From contig OZ240678.1 in NCBI GenBank assembly GCA_965198905.1, positions 2,232,001 through 2,296,000 of the forward strand: a stretch of DNA of 64,000 nt, written 5' to 3'. Positions 9,259 to 17,506 of this stretch are shown here, one piece after another. The notes beneath the pieces are model-generated. The model had not been told where the DNA came from and made no database searches. It saw only the letters and a list, made by a program, of their open reading frames with translations. The stretch comes from CAHJWH01 sp965198905 (GTDB taxonomy: Bacteria; Pseudomonadota; Alphaproteobacteria; Caulobacterales; Caulobacteraceae). Numbering within the stretch: position 1 is the first letter of the stretch; each line of letters opens with the position of its first letter. The position numbers and the translations under genes are program-made.

Positions 9259-10389
9259 ATGAAGGAAGAAGAAAACGCGCGACCGGGGACCTGGGTCAGG
9301 AACGCGCCCGCGGCCATGAGCAAGGCTCAGATCGTCGCCGCCCTGGTAGGCGCCGCCATTCTCTTTCTTGCAGGTCTACGCACCCTTCGCGAGTTCATAC
9401 CCGCGCTCGCCTGGGCTGTGATCTTTGCGGTGGGGCTCTGGCCCCTGTTCGCTCGGCTGTGCAAACGCTGGCCCAAGCACCGGCGTGAGCTGCTGCCGAT
9501 TCTCATGATCGTGGGCGTCCTGCTCATCTTCGTGATCCCGCTCACCATGATCGCCGTGCCGGTGGCGACAGACGCGCATTCCGCCGCGCAGTGGGTGGCG
9601 CAGGTGCGCGCCTCCGGCCTGGCGGCTCCGCCGTTCCTGAACGATCTTCCCTACGGGGCCAAGCTGACGGCGCTGTGGCAGGAGAAGCTGGGCCATCCCG
9701 GCGACGTGTCAGGCATCGTCAGCCACACCATGCAGGGCAGCCTGTTGCAGGTCGGCCGTCACGTGGGGGCCGAGGCGCTGCACCGGCTTGTGCTGCTGGG
9801 CTTCATGCTGCTGGCCCTGTTCTTCCTGCTGCGCGATGGGGACAGTGTGACAGAGCAGATGCGGGTCGGTGCACGCCGCGCCTTCGGGCCTGCGGGGGAA
9901 GATGTCGGCCGGCAGATGATCCGATCGATCCGCGGCACGGTGAGCGGGCTGGTGCTCGTGGGTTTGGGGGAGGGGGTGATCCTGGGCGTGGCCTTCTGGA
10001 TCGCCGGCGTTCCCCATCCGACCCTGTTCGGGGTCCTGACCGCGTTCGTGGCCATGGTGCCGTTCGGCGCCGGACTGGCCATCGCGGTTGCGGCCCTGGT
10101 GCTGCTGGCCATCAACAAGCTGATCGCCGCCGCAGTGATCGTGGTGCTGGGGCTGACGGTGACGTTCATCGCCGACCACTTCGTGCGCCCGGTCCTGATC
10201 GGCGGGGCGACCAAGCTGCCGTTCATCTGGGTGCTGCTGGGTATCCTGGGCGGCGTCGGCGCGTGGGGCCTGGTCGGCCTCTTCGTCGGACCCGCCTTGC
10301 TCGCCGCCTTGATCCTGCTGTGGCGCGAATGGGTGGGCAGCCGTGAAGGCCCGATCAACCCGTCGCCCTCGGACGTGTCCGGCTCGTGA
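9259..10389 (+). CDS. AI-2E family transporter (TqsA/YdiK-like)
   Basis: A 376-residue polytopic membrane protein of the AI-2E/UPF0118 superfamily. Two hydrophobic hairpins lie at the N-terminus (residues 22-85), followed by a periplasmic-type loop and then several segments near the C-terminus that include the conserved FGVLTAFVAMVPFGAG and FVRPVLIGG motifs. Members export small molecules or exchange ions; the substrate here cannot be deduced. An in-frame ATG 19 codons later is also possible. Confidence 0.88.
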   Translation: MKEEENARPGTWVRNAPAAMSKAQIVAALVGAAILFLAGLRTLREFIPALAWAVIFAVGLWPLFARLCKRWPKHRRELLPILMIVGVLLIFVIPLTMIAVPVATDAHSAAQWVAQVRASGLAAPPFLNDLPYGAKLTALWQEKLGHPGDVSGIVSHTMQGSLLQVGRHVGAEALHRLVLLGFMLLALFFLLRDGDSVTEQMRVGARRAFGPAGEDVGRQMIRSIRGTVSGLVLVGLGEGVILGVAFWIAGVPHPTLFGVLTAFVAMVPFGAGLAIAVAALVLLAINKLIAAAVIVVLGLTVTFIADHFVRPVLIGGATKLPFIWVLLGILGGVGAWGLVGLFVGPALLAALILLWREWVGSREGPINPSPSDVSGS

Positions 10390-10444
10390 GGTCGAGGTCG
10401 ACGCCGCAATGGGCGCGGGCGGGTTCGGCGACGCTGGCCGGAGG

Positions 10445-11740
10445 CTAATGCAGCTTCACCGGCGGCGCCGTGACCTTCCGAAGGCGGTCTGAAAGCGTAA
10501 TGGCTGTGGCCTGCGCCCAGCCGCTCAACGCCGCCCGGTGCATGAACTGCAGCGAGACGTAGAACAGCTTGGGCAAGGCGCCGTCGAAACTGAGCGGCTC
10601 GCCCTTGCCAAGGCTGGGGGCTTGGCCGACGGCGGTGTGGCCGCCGAGGGAGACGAGCGAACCGCGGGAATGGTAGCGGAAAGGCGCCGCCGGCGGACCG
10701 GTCGCGGCGAGCATCTTCTCCAGATAGCCGGCCTGCTGGTGGGCGACCTGCGCGGTGGCGGGCAGGGGCCGATCCTCGCCAGGCGCGGTGACCGCGGCGC
10801 AGTCGCCGAAAGCGTAGACGTCCTGCACCCCTTCGCAGCGAAGATAGCCGTCGCAGGCGATCCGTCGCGCCTTGTCCAGCTTGAGGCCTTCGAGGTCTGC
10901 GGCCAGGGGACGGCCGATGACGCCCGACGCCCAGACCTTCAGCTCGCAGCCGATGAACTCGCCGCCTTTGAGGTGCAGTCCCTCCTCGGTGACCTTGTCG
11001 ACGCTGGCGTCCAGATGGAGTTTCACCCCCAGGCGGTCCAGCGCCTTCTTGGCGTAGGCCGAGGTGGCGGGCGCGTCGTTCGACAACACGCGGGGGGCCA
11101 TGTCCACCACGCTGATCTCCAGCCGGTTCACCCCCGCCAGGCCGCCATAGCGCTTCATGGCGTCCACGGCCTGGTGAAGCTCGGCGGCCAGCTCCACCCC
11201 GGTGGCGCCGGCCCCGACGATCCCGACCCGCAGCCGTTCGCGCGTGCCCTCGGCGACCTGGAGCGCGGCTTCGAACAGGCGTCGCTGGAAGGCGCCGGCC
11301 TGTTCTGCGCTATCCAGCATGTGACAGTGCTCGGCCACGCCCTCGATCCCGAAGTCGTTCACCTGGGAGCCGAAGGCGAGCACCAGCGTGCCGTAGCCGA
11401 TCGTGCGCGGGCCCATGACTTCGCAGCCATCCCTGTCGGTCAGCGCGCCCACGGTGATCGTGTGCGCGCCCGCGTCGAGGCCGGTCAGCGCCCCCATGAC
11501 GAACTGGAAGCCGGTGGCCTGGCCCAGGCCGAGGTAGCCGATCTCGTCCTCGCCAGGATGCATCAGGCCCACCGCCACTTCGTGCAGGCGCGGCTTCCAC
11601 AGATGCGAGGCGCTGCAGTCCACCAGCACGACCTTCGTCGTCCTGTGCTTGAGCCGCCGTCCGAGCGCAGTCGCTAACTCCGAGCCGCCCGCGCCCCCAC
11701 CCACGATGACGATGCTGTCCGGAAATTGGGGGCCACTCAT
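10445..11740 (-). CDS. ndh: Type II NADH:quinone oxidoreductase-like flavoprotein
   Basis: A 431-residue FAD-dependent dehydrogenase resembling NDH-2, which passes electrons from NADH to quinone at the membrane without pumping protons. The FAD-binding motif IVIVGGGAGGSELA is at residues 10-23, the NADH-binding motif VGIVGAGATGVELA is mid-protein, and the second FAD motif is VYAFGDCA. The ATAQVAHQQ segment near the quinone site is also typical. It is monocistronic and convergent with the AI-2E gene. Confidence 0.9.
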   Translation of the reverse strand: MSGPQFPDSIVIVGGGAGGSELATALGRRLKHRTTKVVLVDCSASHLWKPRLHEVAVGLMHPGEDEIGYLGLGQATGFQFVMGALTGLDAGAHTITVGALTDRDGCEVMGPRTIGYGTLVLAFGSQVNDFGIEGVAEHCHMLDSAEQAGAFQRRLFEAALQVAEGTRERLRVGIVGAGATGVELAAELHQAVDAMKRYGGLAGVNRLEISVVDMAPRVLSNDAPATSAYAKKALDRLGVKLHLDASVDKVTEEGLHLKGGEFIGCELKVWASGVIGRPLAADLEGLKLDKARRIACDGYLRCEGVQDVYAFGDCAAVTAPGEDRPLPATAQVAHQQAGYLEKMLAATGPPAAPFRYHSRGSLVSLGGHTAVGQAPSLGKGEPLSFDGALPKLFYVSLQFMHRAALSGWAQATAITLSDRLRKVTAPPVKLH

Positions 11741-12145
11741 GTCGAACTCCGGCGGCGAAGAGCGTGCAAGGCCCAGGCGCTTGGCTGTAGGCGAAGCCCC
11801 TCGCGCGCGGAGTTATAAGACATCGGCGTGGACTACGCCTCTTTTAGATTATGCGATGAATGCGGACCAACCAGTAGCGTGGCGCCGGTCTGGGTCGTTG
11901 CGCCATGCCCTCCGTAGCCGTAATGGGTGCAATCTATCGATATGCAATGCGCCACCGAATCCTGGTCAGGTGTGCGGCCAGTGGATGCATCCGCCTCTCA
12001 CATTAAAATCTCCACATCATCACGGGCGCAGTTTCTCTCCGCGTTGCGGAGGCGTATGCGTTCAGCGGAGGCACGGTTTCGGCCAGCGCACCGTTGAGGC
12101 CATATCTGCCAAAGCCTTGGCTCAGTTAGGCATGGAACGACCATT
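11741..12145. other. 405-base intergenic region, no gene seen
   Basis: This gap between the NDH-2 and FkbM genes is less GC-rich than its flanks. The only open frame (plus strand, about 11649-12149) reads into the antisense of the NDH-2 gene and lacks any recognisable domain. I see no tRNA, hairpin terminator or repeat. It marks the left edge of the AT-richer FkbM segment. Confidence 0.4.
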
Positions 12146-12946
12146 ATGAGCTTTACCGCAGAGGCGGCGCTGCGCGCAGTGCATGTCGCCGCGTTTGGCG
12201 TGGAACCTGAGCTCAGCCAGATCCAGCAACTCGTCGACGAGGTCGAGGCCGATCCTTCAGCGCTCAATGTCATCGCCGCCAGGATGCAACGGTTCGTTGA
12301 GCACCTGGGAAAGGCTGCGCGACACGCCCAACCCGACCACTCTCAAAATGGCGAATTCAGGATACTGCTGAAAGGTCTGGTCAGGGAGGCCAGCTCGCAC
12401 GCCATTGTCGTCGATGTGGGAGCTAACGGGCGAGAAGGATCGAACGCCTTCGACCTGCTAAAGGATTTCGGCTGGAAAGGATTACTGATCGAGGCCAATC
12501 CTGATCTCGCGCCGCGGATAAGACGCGAGTTTGGCCCGGTGGACTACGAACTTGTTACCTGCGCAATTGGGATTACCCCTGGTGCGGCACATCTTCACCT
12601 CGGCGTAAACGATCAGATATCTTCACTCTTTCGAGACAAGACTGCGTGGTGGGGCGAAGTCGGGGGAGCTGTGGAAGTCGAAGTTCGCCGGCTATCCGAT
12701 GTGCTTATCGAGAAGTCCATTCCACTCGATTTCGATCTCTTGAGCCTGGACATAGAGGGAATAGATGCGCCAGTGCTCAACGACCTCATTTCCACGTCTC
12801 AGTTCCGGCCGCGTTGGATTATCATAGAAGACCCGATCCCGTTGACTGATGTTGACTTGGAGAAGTCTGGACTGTCACCGGAGGTGCGCTCGATTTACGA
12901 ACTCGTCGACCATACGCTTCCCAATCTTATACTCAAAAGGCGGTAG
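12146..12946 (+). CDS. FkbM family methyltransferase
   Basis: A 266-residue S-adenosylmethionine-dependent methyltransferase of the FkbM type. The SAM-binding motif is IVVDVGANGREGSNA near residue 90, followed by GLLIEANPDL, and the late acidic LLSLDIEGIDAPVL motif is diagnostic. Such enzymes commonly methylate sugars or glycan hydroxyls. The DNA here is AT-richer than its neighbours and there is no glycan cluster around it, which suggests an acquired gene. An N-terminal helical extension of about 80 residues precedes the catalytic domain. Confidence 0.85.
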   Translation: MSFTAEAALRAVHVAAFGVEPELSQIQQLVDEVEADPSALNVIAARMQRFVEHLGKAARHAQPDHSQNGEFRILLKGLVREASSHAIVVDVGANGREGSNAFDLLKDFGWKGLLIEANPDLAPRIRREFGPVDYELVTCAIGITPGAAHLHLGVNDQISSLFRDKTAWWGEVGGAVEVEVRRLSDVLIEKSIPLDFDLLSLDIEGIDAPVLNDLISTSQFRPRWIIIEDPIPLTDVDLEKSGLSPEVRSIYELVDHTLPNLILKRR

Positions 12947-13025
12947 GAAAGCACCTGTCGTCCTCAATGCCTACGTTTTGCGCAAGACAAACTTGGTTTG
13001 TTTGGTCGAAGGCGCTTGGCCGGCG

Positions 13026-13964
13026 TTAAAACTCGAACGCGTCGACCTGGGTCCGGTCTCCCAGCATGAAGGCGTCGGCGACCAACTGGAAAGGCGTCGC
13101 CTCCATCTTCGATTGCGACTTGCCGAGCAGCTCTGCGAATTCGCGGTAGATGTCGGGATACTCGTCCGGCGGGCCGACGAAGGGCGGCTGGCCATCCAGG
13201 GTCAGCTTGGAGCCGCCGTCCTCCAGCTTGAGCTTCAGACCGTCCTGTGTCTCCACCTCGATGGTCCAGGTCTGCGGTCCGGTCTGGCGCCAGTCCAACG
13301 CCGCGCAGAGCTGCTCATCCGGACGCAAGCCGGTGCTGAACTTCAGATTGGCGGCGATCGGGGCCTGCCGGTTGGCGGGGAAGAACAGCTCCGCCGAGTC
13401 GATGAACACCGGCTCGGGCAGCATCTCGGTGAGGATCGACAGGGCGTTGATCCCTGGATCGAAGATGCCGAACCCGCCCGCCTTCAGGATCCAGTCCTGA
13501 TGGGGATGCCAGCGGCGGATATCCTCCTTCCAGGTGACGTCCAGGGTCTTGACCGTCTTGCCGGCGAGGGCCGACTTGGCGCGCTTGACCGCGGCGTTGT
13601 GCTGGGCGTGGTAGGTGGCGAAGGCGACCTTCCCGGCGGCCTTGGCGCGCTGGGCGATCTCGGTCACCTCCGACACCGTCCCGGCCGGAGGCTTCTCCAG
13701 CAGGATATTTTTGCCGGCTTTCAGGCAATGTTCGGCTATCACCCGGCGCGGTCCCGGCGGTGTGCAGATCGCCACCGCATCCAACGCCGGGACGCTCTTC
13801 AGCATCTCGGGATAATCCTTGAACGACTGCAGCCCGGCCGGGACATCGCCACCGGCGTTGGAGACCGCGACAAGCTCGAAGGCGGCGCAGCCCGCGATCG
13901 CGGGGGCGTGCTGGTCGTGCGCGATCTTCCCAAAGCCGATGATCGCGATCTTGTATTTGGCCAT
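13026..13964 (-). CDS. Gfo/Idh/MocA oxidoreductase, galactose/arabinose 1-dehydrogenase-like
   Basis: A 312-residue NAD(P)-dependent sugar dehydrogenase. The N-terminal Rossmann motif is IAIIGFGKIAHDQH and the catalytic region has LLEKPPAG. The internal WKEDIRRWHPHQDWI and FDPGINALSI segments and the final LVADAFM...DAFEF closely recall the L-arabinose/D-galactose 1-dehydrogenase of Azospirillum, which starts the non-phosphorylated pentose pathway. That specific assignment is from remembered sequence similarity; the general family is certain. Confidence 0.87.
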   Translation of the reverse strand: MAKYKIAIIGFGKIAHDQHAPAIAGCAAFELVAVSNAGGDVPAGLQSFKDYPEMLKSVPALDAVAICTPPGPRRVIAEHCLKAGKNILLEKPPAGTVSEVTEIAQRAKAAGKVAFATYHAQHNAAVKRAKSALAGKTVKTLDVTWKEDIRRWHPHQDWILKAGGFGIFDPGINALSILTEMLPEPVFIDSAELFFPANRQAPIAANLKFSTGLRPDEQLCAALDWRQTGPQTWTIEVETQDGLKLKLEDGGSKLTLDGQPPFVGPPDEYPDIYREFAELLGKSQSKMEATPFQLVADAFMLGDRTQVDAFEF

Positions 13965-14204
13965 GCTGCAGGACTTTCCGGGCGCTGGGATCAGACCGGC
14001 GTCAAAGGCGACGCGACCGTCTCACCGACAACGCGTCGGCGCTTTGAGCGCTGCACGTCATATTCAATGCAGCCGGGGATGTTCAGGGCTCAGGCCGGTC
14101 CGGGCTCAGGCCGTGGCTAGGCCTGTTCAGAACCTTGCCCCTTCTCAGGTGTTAAGACATTGGAGTTTGTACGCTCGCGTTCCAAAAAATCAGGAGAGAT
14201 ACCC

Positions 14205-14819
14205 GTGGCCTTCGAAGTTCCGGCGTTGCCCTACGGCTATGACGCACTCAAGCCGACCATCGACGAAGAGACGATGAAACTTCACCACGACAAGCATCAT
14301 CAGGCCTATGTCGACAAGTTGAACGGCGCGGTGAACGAAGACGCGAAGCTGCAAGGCAAGTCGATCGAAGAGATCATGGGTATGATCTCCTCGCTTCCGC
14401 CTGTGGTCCGTAACAACGGCGGTGGACATTGGAACCACAGTTTCTTCTGGCAGATCATGTCCCCGAGCGCCGGCGAGCCGTCGGGCGCTCTGAAGTCGGC
14501 GATCGAAGGCGGCTTCGGCTCGCTCGACGCCATGAAGGAAAAGTTCAACACCGCCGGCGCGGGCCAGTTCGGGTCTGGCTGGGCATGGCTCGTGGCTGCG
14601 CCATCGGGCGAGTTGAGCGTCTGCTCCACGCCCAACCAGGACAATCCCTTGATGGATAACGCCCCGGTCAAGGGCACGCCGATCCTGGGCAACGATGTGT
14701 GGGAGCACGCCTACTACCTGACCTACAACAATCGGCGGCCCGACTATCTAAAGGCGTGGTGGAACGTGGTGAACTGGTCCAAGGCGAGCGAACTGTACGC
14801 CTCGGCCACCGGCAAGTAG
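14205..14819 (+). CDS. sodB: Superoxide dismutase, Fe/Mn type
   Basis: A 204-residue Fe/Mn superoxide dismutase converting superoxide to oxygen and peroxide. The family N-terminus (AFEVPALPYGYDALKP) begins at a GTG codon at 14205 with AGGAGA seven bases upstream, so this start is preferred over the ATG at 14160, which adds 15 non-homologous residues. Metal ligands are visible as His27 in LHHDKHH, His in NHSFFW, Asp in DVWEHAYY and the His of the same motif. Fe use is more likely from the overall look but not provable. A stem-loop follows the stop codon. Confidence 0.95.
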   Translation: MAFEVPALPYGYDALKPTIDEETMKLHHDKHHQAYVDKLNGAVNEDAKLQGKSIEEIMGMISSLPPVVRNNGGGHWNHSFFWQIMSPSAGEPSGALKSAIEGGFGSLDAMKEKFNTAGAGQFGSGWAWLVAAPSGELSVCSTPNQDNPLMDNAPVKGTPILGNDVWEHAYYLTYNNRRPDYLKAWWNVVNWSKASELYASATGK

Positions 14820-14825
14820 GGGGTC

Positions 14826-14879
14826 AAGGCCCGCAGCCCGTCACGCCACCATATGGGCGTTTCGAACTGCGGGCCTTTA
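14826..14879 (+). terminator. Stem-loop after sodB, probable terminator
   Basis: A perfect 11-base inverted repeat, AAGGCCCGCAG at 14826-14836 and CTGCGGGCCTT at 14867-14877, starts six bases after the sodB stop. The loop is long (30 bases) and the T-run is short (CTTTAT), so termination could be partial. It separates sodB from the small gene that follows. Confidence 0.65.
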
Positions 14880-14900
14880 TGCATCTAGAGGAGGTGGGTC

Positions 14901-15089
14901 ACGCCGTTCGACGACACCAACTACAAATCTCCGATCGAGCCCCCGCCTCCGCCGCCGCCGGTCGCGCGCTCCCGCAGGGATGAGACGATCTTCCTGGTCG
15001 TCTTCACCGGTCTGGCTTTCGCCTTGCTCATCCTGCCGATCTCGCTCGATGGTCTAGTCGACATCGTTCACTATTTGACCAGGCGCTGA
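14901..15089 (+). CDS. Small proline-rich single-pass membrane protein, apparent ACG start
   Basis: A 62-codon frame with a strong GAGGAGG site at 14889-14895 placed correctly before an ACG codon at 14901. An in-frame TAG lies six codons upstream of the ACG, and no ATG, GTG or TTG occurs before the membrane helix, so ACG (one transition from ATG) is the only well-placed start. The product has a hydrophilic head, a run of seven prolines, a short basic stretch (ARSRRDE) and one hydrophobic helix (IFLVVFTGLAFALLILPI). Function unknown. A sequencing error changing ATG to ACG is the alternative. Confidence 0.6.
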   Translation, partial: TPFDDTNYKSPIEPPPPPPPVARSRRDETIFLVVFTGLAFALLILPISLDGLVDIVHYLTRR

Positions 15090-15095
15090 GCCCGA

Positions 15096-16016
15096 TCAGC
15101 TCTGCACCGTCTCCGGCGTGATGGCGTAGGTGCGGGAGCAATATTCGCATGTGACGTGGATCGCGCCATCCGGCTCGGTCATCTCTTCCCGGTCCTTCGC
15201 CGGAAAGGCGCGTAGCATCGTCATCACCCGCTCGTCGGAACAGCGGCAATAGGCACGGAGCGGACGGGGCTCGAACATCCGCACCCCATCCTCGTGGAAC
15301 AGGCGGTACAGCAAGGTTTCAGGCGCCACCTGCGGGTCGACCAGTTCATCCTCGCCCAGCGTCTCGAACAGCGCCTGGGCTCGGTCCCAGGCGTCATCGG
15401 TCGAGCCCCGGGCCTCGTCGCCGGCGATGTTCTGGATGATCATGCCGCCCGAGCGCCAGCTGTGGCCCGAGGCGTCCGTCAGCTCTCCCACCGCCAGCCG
15501 GACACGCGTGGGCGTCTGTTCAGACTGGGCGAAATAGGTCTCTGCGCAAAGCGCCAGGGTCTCGCCCTCGATCGACGTGACGCCTTGGTAGCGGTCCTTC
15601 GCCTCGGTGGGGTCGAGCGTCATGATGAACACGCCCTCGCCCAGCAGCGTCTTCGCCCCCGGGCGCACGAAGCCGGTGGAGACCGCCTCCACGCGCTCGG
15701 CGTCAAAGCTGCAATAGCCGCGAAGTCCGCCGGAGGTGTCATAGTCGGCCACCACATAAGCCACCGGCCCGTCGCCCTGCGCCTGCACGATCAGACGTCC
15801 CTCGAACTTCAGGCTGGCGCCCACCAGGGCTGCAAGCGCGCAGGCTTCGCCCAATAGTTCGGCCACGGGCGGGGGGTAGTCGTGGCGCTTCAGGATGTCG
15901 TCCACCACAGCGCCCAGGCGAACGATCCGGCCGCGGGCGGGCTGATCCTCGATCTGGAAGGCGGCGACGAGGTCATCGGTGGGGCGCGTCGGCGCCGGGG
16001 AAGCGGACTCGGTCAA
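15096..16016 (-). CDS. hslO: Hsp33 redox-regulated chaperone
   Basis: A 306-residue Hsp33, a chaperone activated by oxidation through zinc release. The four redox cysteines are present near the C-terminus as AYCRCSDERV (CxC) and CEYC (CxxC). The chosen start is TTG at 16016, because GGAGA lies eight bases upstream and the product then begins LTESASPAP as in relatives. Longer in-frame starts would run through the divergent mscL gene. The body contains the Hsp33 signature segments LVGASLKFEGRL and GGMIIQNI. It is convergent with the sodB side and divergent from mscL. Confidence 0.92.
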   Translation of the reverse strand: MTESASPAPTRPTDDLVAAFQIEDQPARGRIVRLGAVVDDILKRHDYPPPVAELLGEACALAALVGASLKFEGRLIVQAQGDGPVAYVVADYDTSGGLRGYCSFDAERVEAVSTGFVRPGAKTLLGEGVFIMTLDPTEAKDRYQGVTSIEGETLALCAETYFAQSEQTPTRVRLAVGELTDASGHSWRSGGMIIQNIAGDEARGSTDDAWDRAQALFETLGEDELVDPQVAPETLLYRLFHEDGVRMFEPRPLRAYCRCSDERVMTMLRAFPAKDREEMTEPDGAIHVTCEYCSRTYAITPETVQS

Positions 16017-16205
16017 GGCAAGGGTCTCCGCGCGAGCAATCGCAGCGATCTGGGCGCCTGGGTCGGCGCGAGAGGAGGGGCGGTTGGGGAGATGGGAAGC
16101 AGCCGTCGCATTTGCGAGCTTGCGGCTCCGCCAGCCGTTGACGGGCGCGCCGCCGGGGGCGAGGCTCGCCTTTAAGGTCAAGCTGGCAGCCACGGGGTGA
16201 GGGCG

Positions 16206-16616
16206 ATGTCTATAGTGAGCGAGTTCCGGGCGTTCATCGCGCGCGGCAGCGTGGTCGACCTCGCGGTCGGCGTGATCATCGGCGCGGCGTTCGGCAAGAT
16301 CGTCACCAGCCTTGTGGACCAGATCATCATGCCGCCAATCGGCCTGCTGGTCGGCGCGGTGGACTTCTCCCAGCTGAAGGTGGTGCTGCGCGCCGCCGAT
16401 CCCGTCACCAAGCACGCCGAGGTGGCGCTCGGCTACGGCGCCTTCCTCAACACCGTCATCCAGTTCCTGATCATTGCGGCTTCGGTATTCCTGATCGTCA
16501 AGCTGGTTAGCCAAGTCCAGCGCAAGGAGGAAGCCAAACCCGCCGACCCTACCCCCACGACGAGCGAGAAACTCCTGATGGAGATCAGGGACGCGCTTAA
16601 GATGCAGAGGAGCTGA
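16206..16616 (+). CDS. mscL: Large-conductance mechanosensitive channel
   Basis: A 136-residue MscL protein, which opens under membrane tension to release solutes during osmotic downshift. It shows the N-terminal amphipathic segment (SIVSEFRAFIARG), TM1 (VVDLAVGVIIGAAFGKIVTSL), a periplasmic loop and TM2 (NTVIQFLIIAASVFLIVKLV), then a charged C-terminal helix. A GTG nine bases upstream (16197) is an alternative start. It is divergent from hslO, sharing the 16017-16205 region. Confidence 0.94.
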   Translation: MSIVSEFRAFIARGSVVDLAVGVIIGAAFGKIVTSLVDQIIMPPIGLLVGAVDFSQLKVVLRAADPVTKHAEVALGYGAFLNTVIQFLIIAASVFLIVKLVSQVQRKEEAKPADPTPTTSEKLLMEIRDALKMQRS

Positions 16617-17498
16617 GCTAGCGGGTCTGCTTTACGGTGTCGGCGAATGGGACAAAGACCCATCTCGGATATGGCTAGCCCGCTTCACCGATCTGATCAG
16701 CCGGCGGCGGAGTGTTGTACGTTCAAGACGATGAGGCAGGAGAACGATTTATGATCCAAGCTGCTGGCGTATCTCGGGCGTCGCCCGCCGCCAAGGGGGA
16801 GGACAGCTTCGTCTTTGACCTAAAAATGGTCTTCGGGTCTGGCTCGGTGAAGCCGTGAAGCGCGGTGAGGTGAAGGCCGAGGATGCGGAGGCCAGCATCC
16901 GACGCATAAATCCGGCCAAGGTGATCGATTTGGTCGAAGACTACGTGAAGCTGCTTACCGGAACGGTAAAAGACAGCTTTGGGTCGATAGGTATAGCCAA
17001 GAAACTTATGCAGGATTTCAATAAGTGGTGGGGCGTTCGGGTTTATTTCAAGCCGGGCGCAGGGCGACCTCGTCATCATCAAGGGGTGGCCAAACGGGCG
17101 ACAATTGCTTTCGGCCACGCGCTATCGAGTGGACAACATCAAGATCATGGAGCTGCAGATCGGCAAGCCGGGCATCCAGGCTGCGGCTAAGGAGTCGGCC
17201 CGCTTCGGCATCTACCTCGTCGTGGCGATCGACATGGTGCAGTTCGCCCGCGATCATAATTTTTCCCACCTCCTAGGCAGCCTGACTGTAGACGTCCCAT
17301 CGGTCATGCTTGCCTCCGCAATCGGAGCCGCTGCAGGCACGCTCGCCGCCGGCACGCTCATTGTCGGCACCATCGCCCTAGGACCCGCCTTAGTAGCGTT
17401 CGGTGTCGGCGCGCTGGTGGGGGTGGGCCTCTTTGCGTTGGACAAGCACTTCGGACTGACTGAGAAAGTCACCGCCGCTTACGAGCGGGGCCTCGACA

Positions 17499-17506
17499 AA
17501 CTTCAG
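17499..17506. repeat. Target-site duplication, left copy
   Basis: AACTTCAG, identical to 18874-18881 directly after the right end of the insertion element. Eight-base duplications are what IS66-family elements make. Confidence 0.95.

Noticed and set aside
12849..14120. Plus-strand 423-aa open frame
   Set aside because: Antisense to the sugar dehydrogenase gene, whose motifs are clear on the other strand.
16855..17190. 111-aa open frame treated as a gene of its own
   Set aside because: Its first 70 residues are the middle of the frameshifted 303-residue protein and its last 40 are out-of-frame sequence.
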